Part shown: piece after piece, positions 1-9,884 of the stretch
Numbering within the stretch: position 1 is the stretch's first letter
Layout: each line of letters begins with the position of its first letter
NCBI GenBank assembly: GCA_963971225.1
Contig: OZ020269.1
Coordinates: forward strand, 87,660,783-87,724,782
Direction of reading: 5' to 3'
Source of the DNA: Melieria omissa
Taxonomy: Eukaryota; Arthropoda; Insecta; Diptera; Ulidiidae
Length of the DNA: 64,000 nucleotides
Made by a program: the position numbers and the translations under genes
Notes under the pieces: generated by a model
Seen by the model: only the letters and a program-made list of their open reading frames with translations
Database searches by the model: none
Told to the model about the DNA's origin: nothing

Positions 1-340
1 ATCGCCAAAATTCGGTAATAATATTCGACATAACTTTCGTTTTTTCGCACACGCGCATTCGTCAGCTTAATGTGTATGTCCGCCGCATTATCTTTACACG
101 GAAAGTCATTCAGCAATTCCCCCACGAACTCTGCCCACGACCGGAAAACCGGCTGCGCGTCGGCCCATGTCTTCGCGGGGCCTGTCACTTTGCCCAGAAT
201 TGCATAGAGCAAAATCTGTTCGTCCCACCCGTATGCCCTTTTTAATCGCTCGACGCGCTCAATAAATTGAATTGAGGTGACGTCACCAACACACGGGTCA
301 AATTCAGGCAAAATCGCCATTATGTCACGAACATGACACA
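1..340 (-). pseudogene. Ty3/gypsy-type gag core fragment
   Basis: Read leftward on the minus strand from about position 350, an open frame gives a capsid-like sequence with the pattern W-D-E-Q-I...A-I-L-G-K...W...F-V-G-E-L-L and then V-R-K-N-E-S-Y-V-E-Y-Y. This is the usual layout of an LTR-retrotransposon capsid domain, which assembles the particle. It continues off the left edge. It lies in a different frame from the upstream SAP-domain part (628..1452), so gag is frameshifted between about 340 and 630. The broken segment between them keeps repeat-derived codons. Pol, if present, lies outside the window. Confidence 0.6.
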
Positions 341-627
341 TGTTGCCCTGCCACACATTTGAATCAACCGTCGTCGACGGCCGTGCATTCGCTGCACCCA
401 CATTTCCCTGAATTCCAATTTGATTTCCCCGTTGCCACGCGTCGAACACTGGGGCAGACGAATAAACCGCAGCACTCGTACGTAACGGCTGCGAGGCGGT
501 ACCGTACGCCGGCTGATAGTGATTCGGCTGCAAAGCGGCAGCGAATCCACCTGACAGTCTGTTATACGGCTGCGCAACTGCAGCGCAGCCCGGTTCGTAT
601 GTATTCGGCTGCAAAGCGGCAGCAAAT

Positions 628-1452
628 CTATGCGGCTTCGTGGCGGCAGCGGAGATATGTGGTTGCACACCAACAGCAACTTCCCCTGGTCGTGTACACA
701 TCGGCTGCGTAACGACAGCGTACACCGGTTGAAGCCAATTCGGCTGCAATTCTTCCTAGTCGCGTACTCGTCGGCTGCGTAACGGCAGCGTACACCGGCT
801 GAGGCAAATTCGGCTGCGGAACGGTAGCTATTTCCCTTAGTCGAGCACTCGTCGGCTGCGTGACGGCAGCGTACACCGGCTGAGGCAAATTCGGCTGCAG
901 GACGGCAGCAATGCCCCCTAGTCGCGTACTCGTCGGCTGCGTAACGGCAGCGTACACCGGCTGAGGCAAATTCGGCTGCGCAACGGTGGCGTACACTGAC
1001 AGCAACTCGGCCGCGTAACCACCCGTCGTTGTTTGCATGAACATGTCATGTCTTGTCGGCGGCGTCGGACTGTCGTTGACTTGCTCGTTGGAGGGCGATT
1101 GACTTGAGAGTCCGTGCGAGGACGCCACGAGCGTTTGAATTTGCGCCGACAACGCCTCCACGGTTCGCTGAAGAGCTCCTATGTCGTCACGCATTTTCTC
1201 GGCCGCTTCCTCATCCTCCACTTCGTCCATCGCTCTGTCTGCCTCCTGAAGTCGCGCCACTATTTCTGATTTCGCGCCCGTCGTTTTTAACTTTTTTTCC
1301 CGGAATTTTCTTTCAGCTCCGACAACGTGAGCGCGCTTAGGTTTCGTATCATCCCACTTCTGATTTTTGTCAAAATGTTTTCCGAGTTTATTTATTAATT
1401 TAATAACACCTCCGCACCGACTCGATAGAACATACCAACTCAAACATGACAA
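628..1452 (-). pseudogene. gag N-terminal part with SAP-like motif and tandem repeats
   Basis: 274 codons on the minus strand. After a poorly conserved start, residues about 45-75 contain R-E-K-K-L-K-T-T-G-A-K-S-E-I-V-A-R-L-Q, a good SAP (helix-extension-helix) motif of the kind found at the N-terminus of some insect gypsy-type Gag proteins. An acidic and probably coiled-coil stretch follows (E-D-E-E-A-A-E-K), then a Pro/Gln/Ala-rich region built from 27-residue repeats. The frame closes at 628 after the repeats slip out of register, while capsid coding resumes in another frame at 1..340. The start is uncertain because several internal Met codons are possible. The element class is clear; its exact family is not. 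Confidence 0.55.
676..999 (-). repeat. 81-bp tandem repeat inside gag
   Basis: Three clear 81-bp copies start at 757, 838 and 919, and a weaker fourth copy lies at about 676. The period equals 27 codons, so copies keep the gag frame (motif Q-P-N-L-P-Q-P-V-Y-A-A-V-T-Q-P). Decay toward 628 coincides with loss of the gag frame. Confidence 0.85.
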
Positions 1453-1590
1453 AAGAACGGAAACAGTGCTGCCAGATTTAGCAGTGATGACAATGGTTTG
1501 TCAAAGCAACGAAAATTATTTTATCTGTACTTTGTATGGAGCCGTCAATCCGACGAGTGTGGGAGGATTTGTCCCAAGACAGTTAATACT

Positions 1591-1809
1591 CTACTGCCAT
1601 TGGAACAGCATCCTTTGCCAATAGACGTCTCTTCGAGTCAGTTTCGAAATCCCTGGGTTAAAATGTAGAGCGGATACTTTGGAAGTAGCGCTCAATTCTT
1701 CACCACAAGCCTCCCTCCACGTCCTTCGTTCTATTTCACTGCCCGGGAATAAAGCTATACCACTTTTCGTCCACGTTTTCATGCACAGAAAGCAATTTGC
1801 CTTGGGCAT
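1591..1809 (-). pseudogene. THAP-like zinc-finger fragment
   Basis: 72 codons on the minus strand start M-P-K-A-N-C-F-L-C and continue with F-P-G-S-E, W-R-E-A-C-G and S-A-L-H-F. This fits the THAP DNA-binding pattern (C-x2-C, central W, final C-x2-H-F), except that the expected second-pair Cys reads Ala (S-A-L-H-F). THAP domains in insects often belong to P-element-type transposases. No catalytic part follows, so this looks like a stranded, damaged N-terminus between the gypsy primer site (about 2208) and its gag (1452). Confidence 0.4.
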
Positions 1810-2189
1810 GATTGCAAAATATAATGAAATTACACAGTTTTATTTTAAACATAAAACTGAAATACATATAACTGTCAATACTTCAAATAAGCATCAGTGT
1901 TGAATTTATATTTTTTAATGAAAAGTATCAAACAGTGACTACTTTTTTTTTGTTTACTTATAAATAAAACTTACACCAGTGTTGGGATTTAGACCAATAT
2001 TTATAACGGGTGCCCCACGCAGGGGTTTATGCAAACATGTCTTTATTTTGATGTGAAGTATAATGTTTTGTTGTTCAAATATCTATGATAATGAAACGTG
2101 GAGTTAATTTACAATGTTTTTCTTAATGTTAAATTATTTTACTTTGTCCGTTATCCCGATGTTTGACGATTTAAAAATATCACCCACCC
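1810..2189. other. AT-rich leader, no gene seen
   Basis: About 380 bases of AT-rich sequence with no supported ORF. By position it would be the untranslated leader of the gypsy-type element at the left edge. Confidence 0.4.
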
Positions 2190-2260
2190 GGTCGGGTCCA
2201 CGTCGCCAGTCAAAAAGGAAGAGAAAGCAGATGGCGGCCGCCGGGTTGCCCCTTTGTTAG
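2190..2260 (-). other. possible LTR/primer-binding-site junction of the left gypsy-type element
   Basis: On the minus strand a sequence starting TGGCGACGTGGACC (2208 downward) follows what would be an LTR end in ...GACT. The first eight bases equal those of the primer site of element A (29532 downward). This would place the 5' LTR of the 1..1452 element at 2208 and rightward, cut short by the BEL LTR at 2261. No second LTR is visible to confirm it. Confidence 0.3.
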
Positions 2261-2556
2261 TGTTCCCACCATCTTCGATTGGCGGTGGAAACTACGGAAT
2301 GCAACCCGATTTAAATAAAACGCGCACTCGTTGGGAAAAAGCCATCAGCTCAAAAAACCCAATTTATTTTCCGTACTACATGCACACGCACATCTCGCAC
2401 CGATTAAAAACTTGCACCAAAAGTTGACGTCTCGTCCGCTTCACGCTCACTGCACGACTGACTACTTCACGCTCACACGACTGACTACTTCGGCCAGAGA
2501 CGATCGTCCCTGTGCGCACAAGTCAATCGCACAGGAGATCGTCCCTGTACGAAACA
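2261..2556 (-). repeat. BEL/Pao LTR (copy 1, 3' LTR of BEL1)
   Basis: A 296-bp segment bounded by TG...CA (plus strand TGTTCCCACC...CGAAACA). It recurs nearly identically at 39913..40208. It lies downstream of the minus-strand BEL pol gene, so it is the 3' LTR. The left flank is GTTAG; no matching duplication could be located because the 5' LTR is absent. Confidence 0.75.
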
Positions 2557-2754
2557 GTGCCAGCGAAAACCAACGGTTTTCATTAAATACAATCAGCTTG
2601 CATTAGCAATTAATAACAATACAATTAACAATCAACTTAATTCTAATCTTAGCACTCTAGTCACTCCGGCTCCACCGGCAATATGCATAGCTTCTGTACG
2701 GGTCTGGTCAATCTGCTTGTCTGGGTCTCAATCTCCACGGATCGTACGAGCTTT
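2557..2754. other. BEL1 3' untranslated region
   Basis: About 200 bases between the pol stop and the 3' LTR. I see no convincing polypurine tract immediately next to the LTR. Confidence 0.4.
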
Positions 2755-5700
2755 TCATTGCTCAGAATTAACTTGCACACCCTGCCTAGCGCCCACTGCG
2801 CTGGCGGAAAGTTCTCTGCCTTGGCCCGCTCTCAAATTCTCTCTCTCTCTGCGCCATTTCTTGCGCTCCTGCAAACTATTCAAATAATCAACTTGCCATC
2901 TAGCCCAAAAATGCTTTAACATAGTCTGGCGCTCTTTCCAAAGCTTAATGCCCTCCGTGTTTGGTTGCTCGTCCAATGCAAAGGGAGGTGGCAGTACCAG
3001 CGGCTCTCCAATAAGAAAATGCCCCGGTGTCAATGCTTGCACATCCGTCGGATCGTCTGATATCGGATACAACGGCCGCGAATTCAGAATCGCTTCTACT
3101 TGCACCAATAACGTCGCAAGCTGGTCCTGTGCCAGCGTTCTCTGGCCCACGACTCTCGTTAAATGATACTTCATGGACTTCACAGCTGCTTCGTAAATTC
3201 CACCTTGATGTGGGGCAGCTGGGATCATAAAGTGCCATTCTGTACCTTTCATACTCAAATGTTCTAGAACCTCTTGCTCCCTCCAATAGTCAATTGCTCT
3301 CTTGATCATCCTATCTGCACCAACAAACGTCGTCGCGTTGTCACTGTACATGCGCTCACATCTTCCACGTCTTCCGATAAATCTTTCATAGCACGCAATG
3401 AATGATTGAGTAGTTAGATCTAGCACCATATCAATGTGAATAGCCCGGGTCTTCAGGCACACAAATATCGCGATGCAGCATTTGCTTTTCGCTACGTAAT
3501 CATCTCGCACCCTCAAATGGACATTGAATGGCCCAGCATAGTCTAAACCAGAATGTAAAAAAGGCTTGCCCACTTGCACTCGATCGGCTGGTAAATTTGC
3601 CATCAACTGTTGCTCCAGCTTGTAGCTGTAACGCACGCACACCACACATTTGTGTAAAAATCTTCTGAGCTCATCCCTTATCCGAGGAATCCAATATTTC
3701 TGCCGAATATACTGGGTCATAACTTGCACTGCTCCATGTTTGGTTTGTCTATGTGCATAGTTCATTATCAAATATGCTAACCTTGAACCCTTCGCAATGA
3801 TCACCTGATGCCTCATTTCATATTCTTTTTCTGCATTTATTAACCTGCCCCCGACTCTTATCAATCCATTTTTGTCCAAGATCGGACGTAATGGCTCTAG
3901 CTTACTTCGTTCTGGCAACCGATTTTCTCTCCGTATCATCGCTAGCTCTTTATAAAAATCTTGCTCCTGTGATTCTTTTACCAAATATTCCATCGCACGC
4001 ATTCTTTCTTCATAACTTGGAAGTGGTATTCTTGCATTCTTGCTCCTTGGCCTACGACCTACTCGCGATCTTCTAGCTCTCTCTTTTTTCGCATATCTCA
4101 CCCTTAAGGCATCTATAAAACGCTTGCAATATACCAAAATATTTAATATTTTCTCCAACTTGCCCTCATACTGTGTGAGTGGGACGACCACACCGCCTCC
4201 CCCCATTTTTGGCACAAAAATGCTCAATGGCCCCTCGCACACTTTTACTACATTTACTTTGATTTCTTGCTCCGCCTCTATCGAGTATTGCTCCTTCACT
4301 GGCTCAAACTTGTCAGATGGCCACTGCTCCTTTGCTTGCTCAAACTTATCAGCTGGCCACTGCTCCTTTGGTTTTGATAACCAGGCTGGACCTTGCAGCC
4401 ACAATTTGTTGTCCACCAATTCACTTGCTTTCAAACCCCTACTCGCCAAATCTGCTGGGTTATCTGCTGTGCTCACATGTTTCCATCTACTTGCCCCAAC
4501 GCTCTGTTGTATCGCTGCAACACGATTACCAACAAAGGTCTTCAACTCTCTTGGCTGCTTGCCTAGCCAATACAACACCACGAACGAATCTGTCCAGAAT
4601 GTACAGCTAACATCGCTCCATTCCATTGACTGTCTAGCACTCTTTCCCAATCTAGCTAACAACTCGCACGCTGACAATTCTAGTCTCGGTATCGTCAACT
4701 TGTTAACTGGCGCCACTTTCGTCTTGGATACTAGCAAATTACATGCTATTGCCCCATTTTCACGTTCTATCCTCACATAGATAACAGCACCATACGCCTT
4801 CTCAGAGGCGTCAGCAAATCCATACACTTCTAACTTTGCATTAGTTCTTGCACCAATCCATCTTGGGATCTTAAAGTTTTCTAGCTCCTTAATCTGGCCC
4901 CAATAATCTCTAAATTTGTCTTCTAGTTCCTTTGGCAATTTTTCGTCCCATGCCACTTTCAAGCGCCATAAGTCCTGTATAATAATCTTGCCCACGACCG
5001 TTACTGGAGAAATATATCCATTTGGGTCAAACAGCTGAAGCACTTGACTTGCAACCAGCCGCTTTGTAACTGGCTCCCTTATAACTGGTGTTTTCACAAT
5101 GAATGTGTACTTGTCTTGCGCCACTAGCCATACTAGCCCTAGCACCTTAGCTTCTTCATCGAACTGCATCATCTCTTCCTTTTGATTTGAATGCATTTCC
5201 TCCATGAACAACCTACTGTTCGACTTCCATTTACGAAGCTCAAACCCTGCCCCAATCAAAATCCGCGCCATTTGTTTTGCCAACGTAATGGCATCTTGCT
5301 CGCTGCTAGCACCAGATACGCAGTCATCCATGTACATGTCATTTATGATTGCATTTGCAGCTTCAGGATATTTCTCCTCTGCATCTCTTGCACACTGTAT
5401 AACTGCTCGCACCGAATTATGTGCTGATGACGTCATGCCATAGGTGACCACAGTCAGCCAATATTCTCTCAATGGGGTTTGCCTATTCTCGCGCCAAAAT
5501 ATTCTTTGCAAATCCCATTGATGTCTAGCAATCCGCACCTGCCGGAACATCATTTTGATATCCGAAGAGAAAGCGACTTTATGCATTCTAAAACGCATAA
5601 TTATTTCATGCAAATCCCTTTGCAACTTTTCGCCTAGCAACTGCACCTCATTTAACGATATGCCTTTAGTAGTACGACAACTAGCGTCGAATACCACGCG

Positions 5701-6702
5701 AAACTTTTTGGTAACACAATGATGTGGTATATAATAAACTAATGCACCTGGTCTAGCATGCTCACTAACTAGCTCCATGTGCCCAAGCCCCTCATATTCT
5801 CTCATAAATTCAATGTAGGACATTCTGAGTTCTGGCTCCCTTTCCAATCGCTTCTCCAAATATAAGAAGCGACGCAACGCAATCTCTCTTGAGCTCCCAA
5901 TGTCATTAACTGTTTTCAATGGTATGGTAACAACGAATCTGCCGTCGCTGGCTCTGCGATATGTATTAACGAAATTGTTTTCAACTAGCTCCTCCTCTGG
6001 CGTTCTCATTGCATGCTCTTTGATTTGATCAAGCTCCCAAAACTTCTTAAACAACTTGTCAAGCTCTTCATTATTCTCGCACTCAATCATAGACACTAGC
6101 TCACCTGTTTGCTCGTTGACTTTCTGCGCATGCTCTCCAAAAACGACCATACCTAGCACCGTTTCCATTAACGTCATGTTATTCAATTTATTCGGCATAA
6201 TACTGATGACAATCCTTGCCACGAAACTTGCTCCTAGTAAGACATGCACACTTTTCGGTTGCCAGTAATCCGGATCTGCAAGCGGATCTGGTAAACCATC
6301 TTGTGCCATTATCCGTATACTACCGGATGGTAATACTGGCCCCCACTGGCTCTCTTTTGGCAGAACCCACAGCTCTGCCTCTAGCTCACATGCCGCTGCA
6401 AACCATGGCTTTATTTTTATGTTAGCCTTCTTGCCCACTTGCATTGGCACACCGTCAATGCCCACCATCTTCTGCGCCATAGGTTGCGTGGATACGCGAT
6501 ATTTTCGCTGTAATGCGAACGTCATCAAATTGACCTGTGCTCCCGTATCCAGCAATGCACGCACCGGCCCATACCTGCACCCATCATCTACAATTCCGAC
6601 CATGGCCGTCGGTAACAACGTCATAGTCGGACTTGCATTAATCTTAGCACCAGCTGAATACTGTTTAAACCATTTATCCTTTATTTCTTTCTCTACTGGC
6701 AC
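2755..6702 (-). CDS. pol: BEL/Pao Pol polyprotein (protease, RT, RNase H, integrase)
   Basis: 1315 codons, uninterrupted. Domains in order: aspartic protease with A-L-L-D-T-G-A-Q near residue 50; a Pao-type reverse transcriptase with the catalytic box Y-M-D-D-C near residue 460; RNase H (F-A-D-A-S-E-K-A-Y-G and W-T-D-S-F-V-V); and integrase with a His/Cys zinc module (H-R-Q-T-K-H...C-V-V-C) and the core sequence Y-S-D-N-A-T-T-F-V-G-A. It would process the Gag-Pol precursor, copy element RNA into DNA in the particle and insert it. The length is full for a Pol without Gag. Gag (6791..7531) lies in another frame, 89 bp upstream, whereas many BEL elements use one continuous gag-pol frame, so this is either a frameshift device or damage. 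Confidence 0.92.
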   Translation of the reverse strand: MPVEKEIKDKWFKQYSAGAKINASPTMTLLPTAMVGIVDDGCRYGPVRALLDTGAQVNLMTFALQRKYRVSTQPMAQKMVGIDGVPMQVGKKANIKIKPWFAAACELEAELWVLPKESQWGPVLPSGSIRIMAQDGLPDPLADPDYWQPKSVHVLLGASFVARIVISIMPNKLNNMTLMETVLGMVVFGEHAQKVNEQTGELVSMIECENNEELDKLFKKFWELDQIKEHAMRTPEEELVENNFVNTYRRASDGRFVVTIPLKTVNDIGSSREIALRRFLYLEKRLEREPELRMSYIEFMREYEGLGHMELVSEHARPGALVYYIPHHCVTKKFRVVFDASCRTTKGISLNEVQLLGEKLQRDLHEIIMRFRMHKVAFSSDIKMMFRQVRIARHQWDLQRIFWRENRQTPLREYWLTVVTYGMTSSAHNSVRAVIQCARDAEEKYPEAANAIINDMYMDDCVSGASSEQDAITLAKQMARILIGAGFELRKWKSNSRLFMEEMHSNQKEEMMQFDEEAKVLGLVWLVAQDKYTFIVKTPVIREPVTKRLVASQVLQLFDPNGYISPVTVVGKIIIQDLWRLKVAWDEKLPKELEDKFRDYWGQIKELENFKIPRWIGARTNAKLEVYGFADASEKAYGAVIYVRIERENGAIACNLLVSKTKVAPVNKLTIPRLELSACELLARLGKSARQSMEWSDVSCTFWTDSFVVLYWLGKQPRELKTFVGNRVAAIQQSVGASRWKHVSTADNPADLASRGLKASELVDNKLWLQGPAWLSKPKEQWPADKFEQAKEQWPSDKFEPVKEQYSIEAEQEIKVNVVKVCEGPLSIFVPKMGGGGVVVPLTQYEGKLEKILNILVYCKRFIDALRVRYAKKERARRSRVGRRPRSKNARIPLPSYEERMRAMEYLVKESQEQDFYKELAMIRRENRLPERSKLEPLRPILDKNGLIRVGGRLINAEKEYEMRHQVIIAKGSRLAYLIMNYAHRQTKHGAVQVMTQYIRQKYWIPRIRDELRRFLHKCVVCVRYSYKLEQQLMANLPADRVQVGKPFLHSGLDYAGPFNVHLRVRDDYVAKSKCCIAIFVCLKTRAIHIDMVLDLTTQSFIACYERFIGRRGRCERMYSDNATTFVGADRMIKRAIDYWREQEVLEHLSMKGTEWHFMIPAAPHQGGIYEAAVKSMKYHLTRVVGQRTLAQDQLATLLVQVEAILNSRPLYPISDDPTDVQALTPGHFLIGEPLVLPPPFALDEQPNTEGIKLWKERQTMLKHFWARWQVDYLNSLQERKKWRRERENLRAGQGRELSASAVGARQGVQVNSEQ

Positions 6703-6790
6703 ATATGTCTTAGCTCCTCGTCGCCCTTTTCTGGCCCCGCTCCTACTCTGGGGGCTCCTTGCCCAACATCCTAGCTTGCTCCTCGTTCGC

Positions 6791-7492
6791 CTACTTCGGT
6801 AGCTCCCGGTTCGGACACAGCGTGCTATTGTGTTTCGGCCTGCCTGGGCACTTCCAGCAAGCGCCCTGGTGGCAACTGTCCACCCCGTGGCCCCGCTTGA
6901 AGCAGTTCGGGCACAACTTGCGCCTGGCCACGTAATCGGTGCGCGCCTCCAATGTTAGCCCCATGAATTCCGGGCAATGGTATGGCATGTGTCCCCCTGC
7001 GCACATCTCACAAGCCATCGACCGCTCTTGCCCCCTTTCCGCACTCGCACCTTTAGCTCTTGGCTGTTTGGCTCCTACTGGCGCCATTGTAGCACTTGCA
7101 CCTTTAGCCTTTGCCTGTTTGGCTTCTTCTGGCACCATTGTAGCACTTGCACCCGTAGCCTTCGATTGTCTGGCTTCTTCTAGCACCCTTTGTTCTTGCT
7201 CCTGCCCTCGCTCCAACTGGTTTATTTTGGCGTCGAGCAAAGCGTGCGCCTCAAAATACTCTAGCTCGTCATGTGCCATCGTCGCTCGCTCTAGCTTAGC
7301 CCTCTGCTCCCTGGGCGTCGCGGCGATTACCTTTTCATAGGTGTCGTTGTATTTTGCCCAGACTTCCTCGAGGTTGGTACGGCGTACCCTCGCTAGCTCC
7401 AGTGTGACATCCCGAAATGCTGGCCCCTGCACGAAGCACAATGTGCGCCAAATTGTCGCCGCCAACACCTCCAATCTATCCCGTTCTGCCAT
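6791..7492 (-). CDS. gag: BEL/Pao Gag, C-terminal part with zinc knuckles
   Basis: The first Met giving a Gag-like start is M-A-E-R-D-R-L (codon ending 7492); the open frame extends to 7531. After a helical capsid-like half come Ala/Lys-rich repeats (E-E-A-K-Q-A-K-A-K-G-A-S-A), then cysteine clusters C-E-M-C-A-G-G-H...C-P and C-P-N-C-F-K-R-G-H-G-V-D-S-C, typical of BEL nucleocapsid. At about 235 residues it is short for a BEL Gag, so the N-terminus may be missing along with the 5' LTR. It would package element RNA in the cytoplasm. Confidence 0.8.
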   Translation of the reverse strand: MAERDRLEVLAATIWRTLCFVQGPAFRDVTLELARVRRTNLEEVWAKYNDTYEKVIAATPREQRAKLERATMAHDELEYFEAHALLDAKINQLERGQEQEQRVLEEARQSKATGASATMVPEEAKQAKAKGASATMAPVGAKQPRAKGASAERGQERSMACEMCAGGHMPYHCPEFMGLTLEARTDYVARRKLCPNCFKRGHGVDSCHQGACWKCPGRPKHNSTLCPNRELPK

Positions 7493-7560
7493 TTCACTGC
7501 AAGGAGATAGAAAGCAAGCACCAAGCACCAAGGATTGGAACAGAGTCCAAAATTATTAAC

Positions 7561-8450
7561 TGTTCTTGCCCCTGCAACGACTGTGACGTCATTTCTTGCA
7601 CGCAACGCACACCGTGTCATAACAACAGGCTTCAACCTGTCGCTAAGCCAAGGCGAATTAACACAGGTGTGGGGGATTTGGCCTACGTCCGTGTTTAGTC
7701 TTGTGGCAGTACGGGTTGGCTTGTTATAAAGGCGAGCCGGGCCAGTATCAAGTGGCTAGAAAGCCGCCGTTTGTGAGCTATATTACAAAAGGAAACGAAC
7801 AGTTTGCCTCGTGTTGTAAAGCTGATTTTATTTTCGGAAAAATAATGTCTTATATACTAAAAACATAACTGTTATACTGCTGAGCATTTCCAATGCTCCG
7901 CCCGATTTTCCAGTGTCGCGGAAGTGTGACCAATCAGCGTCACGGGACCCTTTCGGTCAATTCAGCACTTTTCCTCAAGTGCTATTGCCCTGCGGTAGGT
8001 GACATCACACAGAGTGCCGATCAGTGCATGTTCCATATGTGGGACACTGCACTGCGGTCAGTGGTGTCGGATGGCACGCCGCTGGCTAAGCCACTTGAGT
8101 GTCGCTTGTGTCGTGCGCGTGGTGCTATTTGACACTTTGGCACATATGCGCTCGAGTGTAGCATGAGTTATTAATGTTGGCATAAGTGGCTACGTGGTAC
8201 CACTACACAGGTGACCTCGTTGAATCAGCTGATTTGATTTTTTGTGGTGGAAAAAGTCCAGATTGTCAAAACGCCTGTGTAAATCTGTGACAGTTTAAAT
8301 GAAAACAGCAAGCTTTGCTGTTATTGGCTGATTTTGACAATCTAAACCCAGAAAACAAAATACATTGAAATCTTGCTGTTGCCCTTACGCTATCACCTGT
8401 TATCAATTCGCCCTGCGCTAAGCACAATTTTGTGTTCCGAATTCATTCAT
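7561..8450. other. non-coding stretch with possible TIR element and hairpins
   Basis: There is no supported gene. Imperfect inverted repeats lie at 7652-7669 (GGCGAATTAACACAGGTG) and 8394-8412, bracketing about 760 bp, which suggests a non-autonomous TIR element. No target duplication was found. Inside are a perfect 12-bp stem (8260-8271 with 8332-8343) and, within its loop, an 8-bp inverted pair around 8304-8322. Confidence 0.35.
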
Positions 8451-8785
8451 GGCGCTCTGATTAGCACACTTCTTCCAAACGTTTTGTTTCGAATTTATTC
8501 TTGAAATTACTGGCACTCTGACTAGCACCACTGCTTGTAATCGTTTTTATTCCGCATTCATTCTTAGAATTACTGGCACTCTGACTGGCACACTACTTGC
8601 AAACGGTTTTGTTCCAAATTCATTCTTGGAATTACTGGCACTCTGACTGGCACACTACTTGCAAACGGTTTTGTTCCAAATTCATTCTTGGAATTCCTGG
8701 CACTCTGACTGGCACACTGCTACCAAACGTTTTGTTTCGAATTTATTCTTGGAATTCCTGGCACTCTGACTGGCACACTGCTTGA
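8451..8785 (+). repeat. 61-62 bp minisatellite
   Basis: Five to six copies of a 61-62 bp unit sharing GGCACTCTGACTGGCACACT and an ATTCTTGGAATT core. The leftmost copies are the most diverged. The array's 2.4-kb tandem units begin inside this minisatellite (8650). Confidence 0.9.
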
Positions 8786-8950
8786 AGCGTTCTTGCTCTC
8801 TCTTTTCTAGCTCTCTTTTCATTTTCTTATTCTTGCTATTCTAGCTCTCTTTTCATTTTCTTATTCTTGCTATTCTAGCTCTCTTTTCATTTTCTTATTC
8901 TTGCTGCTCTAGCTCTCTTCTCATTTTCTTATTCTTGCAGCTCTAGCTCA
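8786..8950 (+). repeat. 34-bp pyrimidine-rich minisatellite
   Basis: Four tandem copies of a 34-bp unit containing TTCTAGCTCTCTTTTC. Later tandem units carry five copies, and one of them is 1 bp short in units 2 and 4. This accounts for the 2371-bp versus 2404/2405-bp unit lengths. Confidence 0.9.
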
Positions 8951-9040
8951 GATATGCATATCAATCTAGCACACTTTGATTCCAAGAATAACGGCACCAT
9001 CGCACCACCAGCTCAGCAATAGCGGGACCGCAGTTACGCG

Positions 9041-9374
9041 AATTACGTTTTTAAATGAAAAACAACTGAACTCTTCGGAGTCTAAATATGTTCTCATTTA
9101 TTTTTCAAAAATATCCTCTTAAATACTAGTTTACATTTTTGTTTATCTTAAAATATTTTTCTTATCTCTATTTGATGCGGTCCCTTCTTTTACGACTCGT
9201 CCAAACAATTCTTATCAGTTGGTTTAGGATTGCTTGGATGGTTTAGAACATCTGGACTGCTCGGGTTACATTTTTTATGTTGCCCAATTTATTGCTATGT
9301 TATCTCCTGTTTGTTTAGGAGCTGGCAATGTCGAGGATCGAATCTTATCGCTGGACATTGCCTGTGACGTAACT
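9041..9374 (-). repeat. Errantivirus-type solo LTR (D) in unit 1
   Basis: 334 bp starting AATTACG and ending GACGTAACT on the plus strand, flanked by CGCG at 9037-9040 and 9375-9378. It resembles LTR C (35826..36145) over much of its length, including the stretch TATCGCTGGACATTGCCTG. The terminal pattern, compared with element B whose direction is known, puts it on the minus strand. It was duplicated with the array, not inserted separately. Confidence 0.8.
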
Positions 9375-9378
9375 CGCG

Positions 9379-9884
9379 CGTCCCTTGCGCACACACTCGC
9401 ACCACCAGCTCAGCAACAGCGGTCTCGACTCGAGTCCGAGTTTTTGCTGACCAAAGTCGCGCTGAGGGTGCTCCCGAGAGTTTGTAAAGGATTGTTGGTT
9501 TTTTCGCTTAGGAGGTGCTCGCGGAGTCGTCATCGCGGTCCGCCCAGCGGCACACGGTGTTAGTCCGTGCGTGGATTAAGTGATTCAGCTGAAATTCGTG
9601 AAAATTCTTAGCTTTGGCAACTGATTTGAGTGAAAAGTAAATTGTCTTACCCCGTTTCCTAACCGTATCGAAGGCCTGGTAGAGACAGTGCTCGTGCGGT
9701 AAACGGCAATTGTTGAGTGACAGCTGATCACCGAATGTAAACAACAACTACGGATCAGAACTGTTCTCAACGCAACAGCATTGCCAGCACAAACAAATTA
9801 TAAAAAGTTTAAACATTTTTTGATAAGGTAGTGTCTTTTAGCAAACCGAAAAATAGTGAATATATTATAAAGTGAGGGCGGATC
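9379..9884 (+). promoter_or_regulatory. Leader of the R1-clade element, unit 1
   Basis: About 500 bp between the solo LTR and the ORF1 start. It has no supported coding. In non-LTR elements the internal promoter lies in this 5' leader. Equivalent segments precede ORF1 in every unit. Confidence 0.4.

Larger units (their letters stand above)
2261..7560 (-). mobile_element. BEL/Pao LTR retrotransposon BEL1, 5'-truncated
   Basis: The order on the minus strand is gag (7492 to 6791), pol (6702 to 2755), 3' LTR (2556 to 2261). The right side ends near 7560 without an LTR, so the 5' LTR and leader were lost or displaced. The only other LTR copy in the window, 39913..40208, is more than 32 kb away. 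Confidence 0.75.

Noticed and set aside
1591..1809. A functional THAP-domain host gene
   Set aside because: Expected Cys replaced by Ala, no downstream coding, and it sits in a retroelement leader.
4040..4780. 246-codon plus-strand ORF
   Set aside because: It is antisense to the intact BEL1 pol and has no domain; a shadow of the minus-strand gene.
9234..9563. 109-codon plus-strand ORF repeated in each tandem unit
   Set aside because: It spans the solo LTR, the CGCG site and the leader, so it is an accidental frame copied with the unit.
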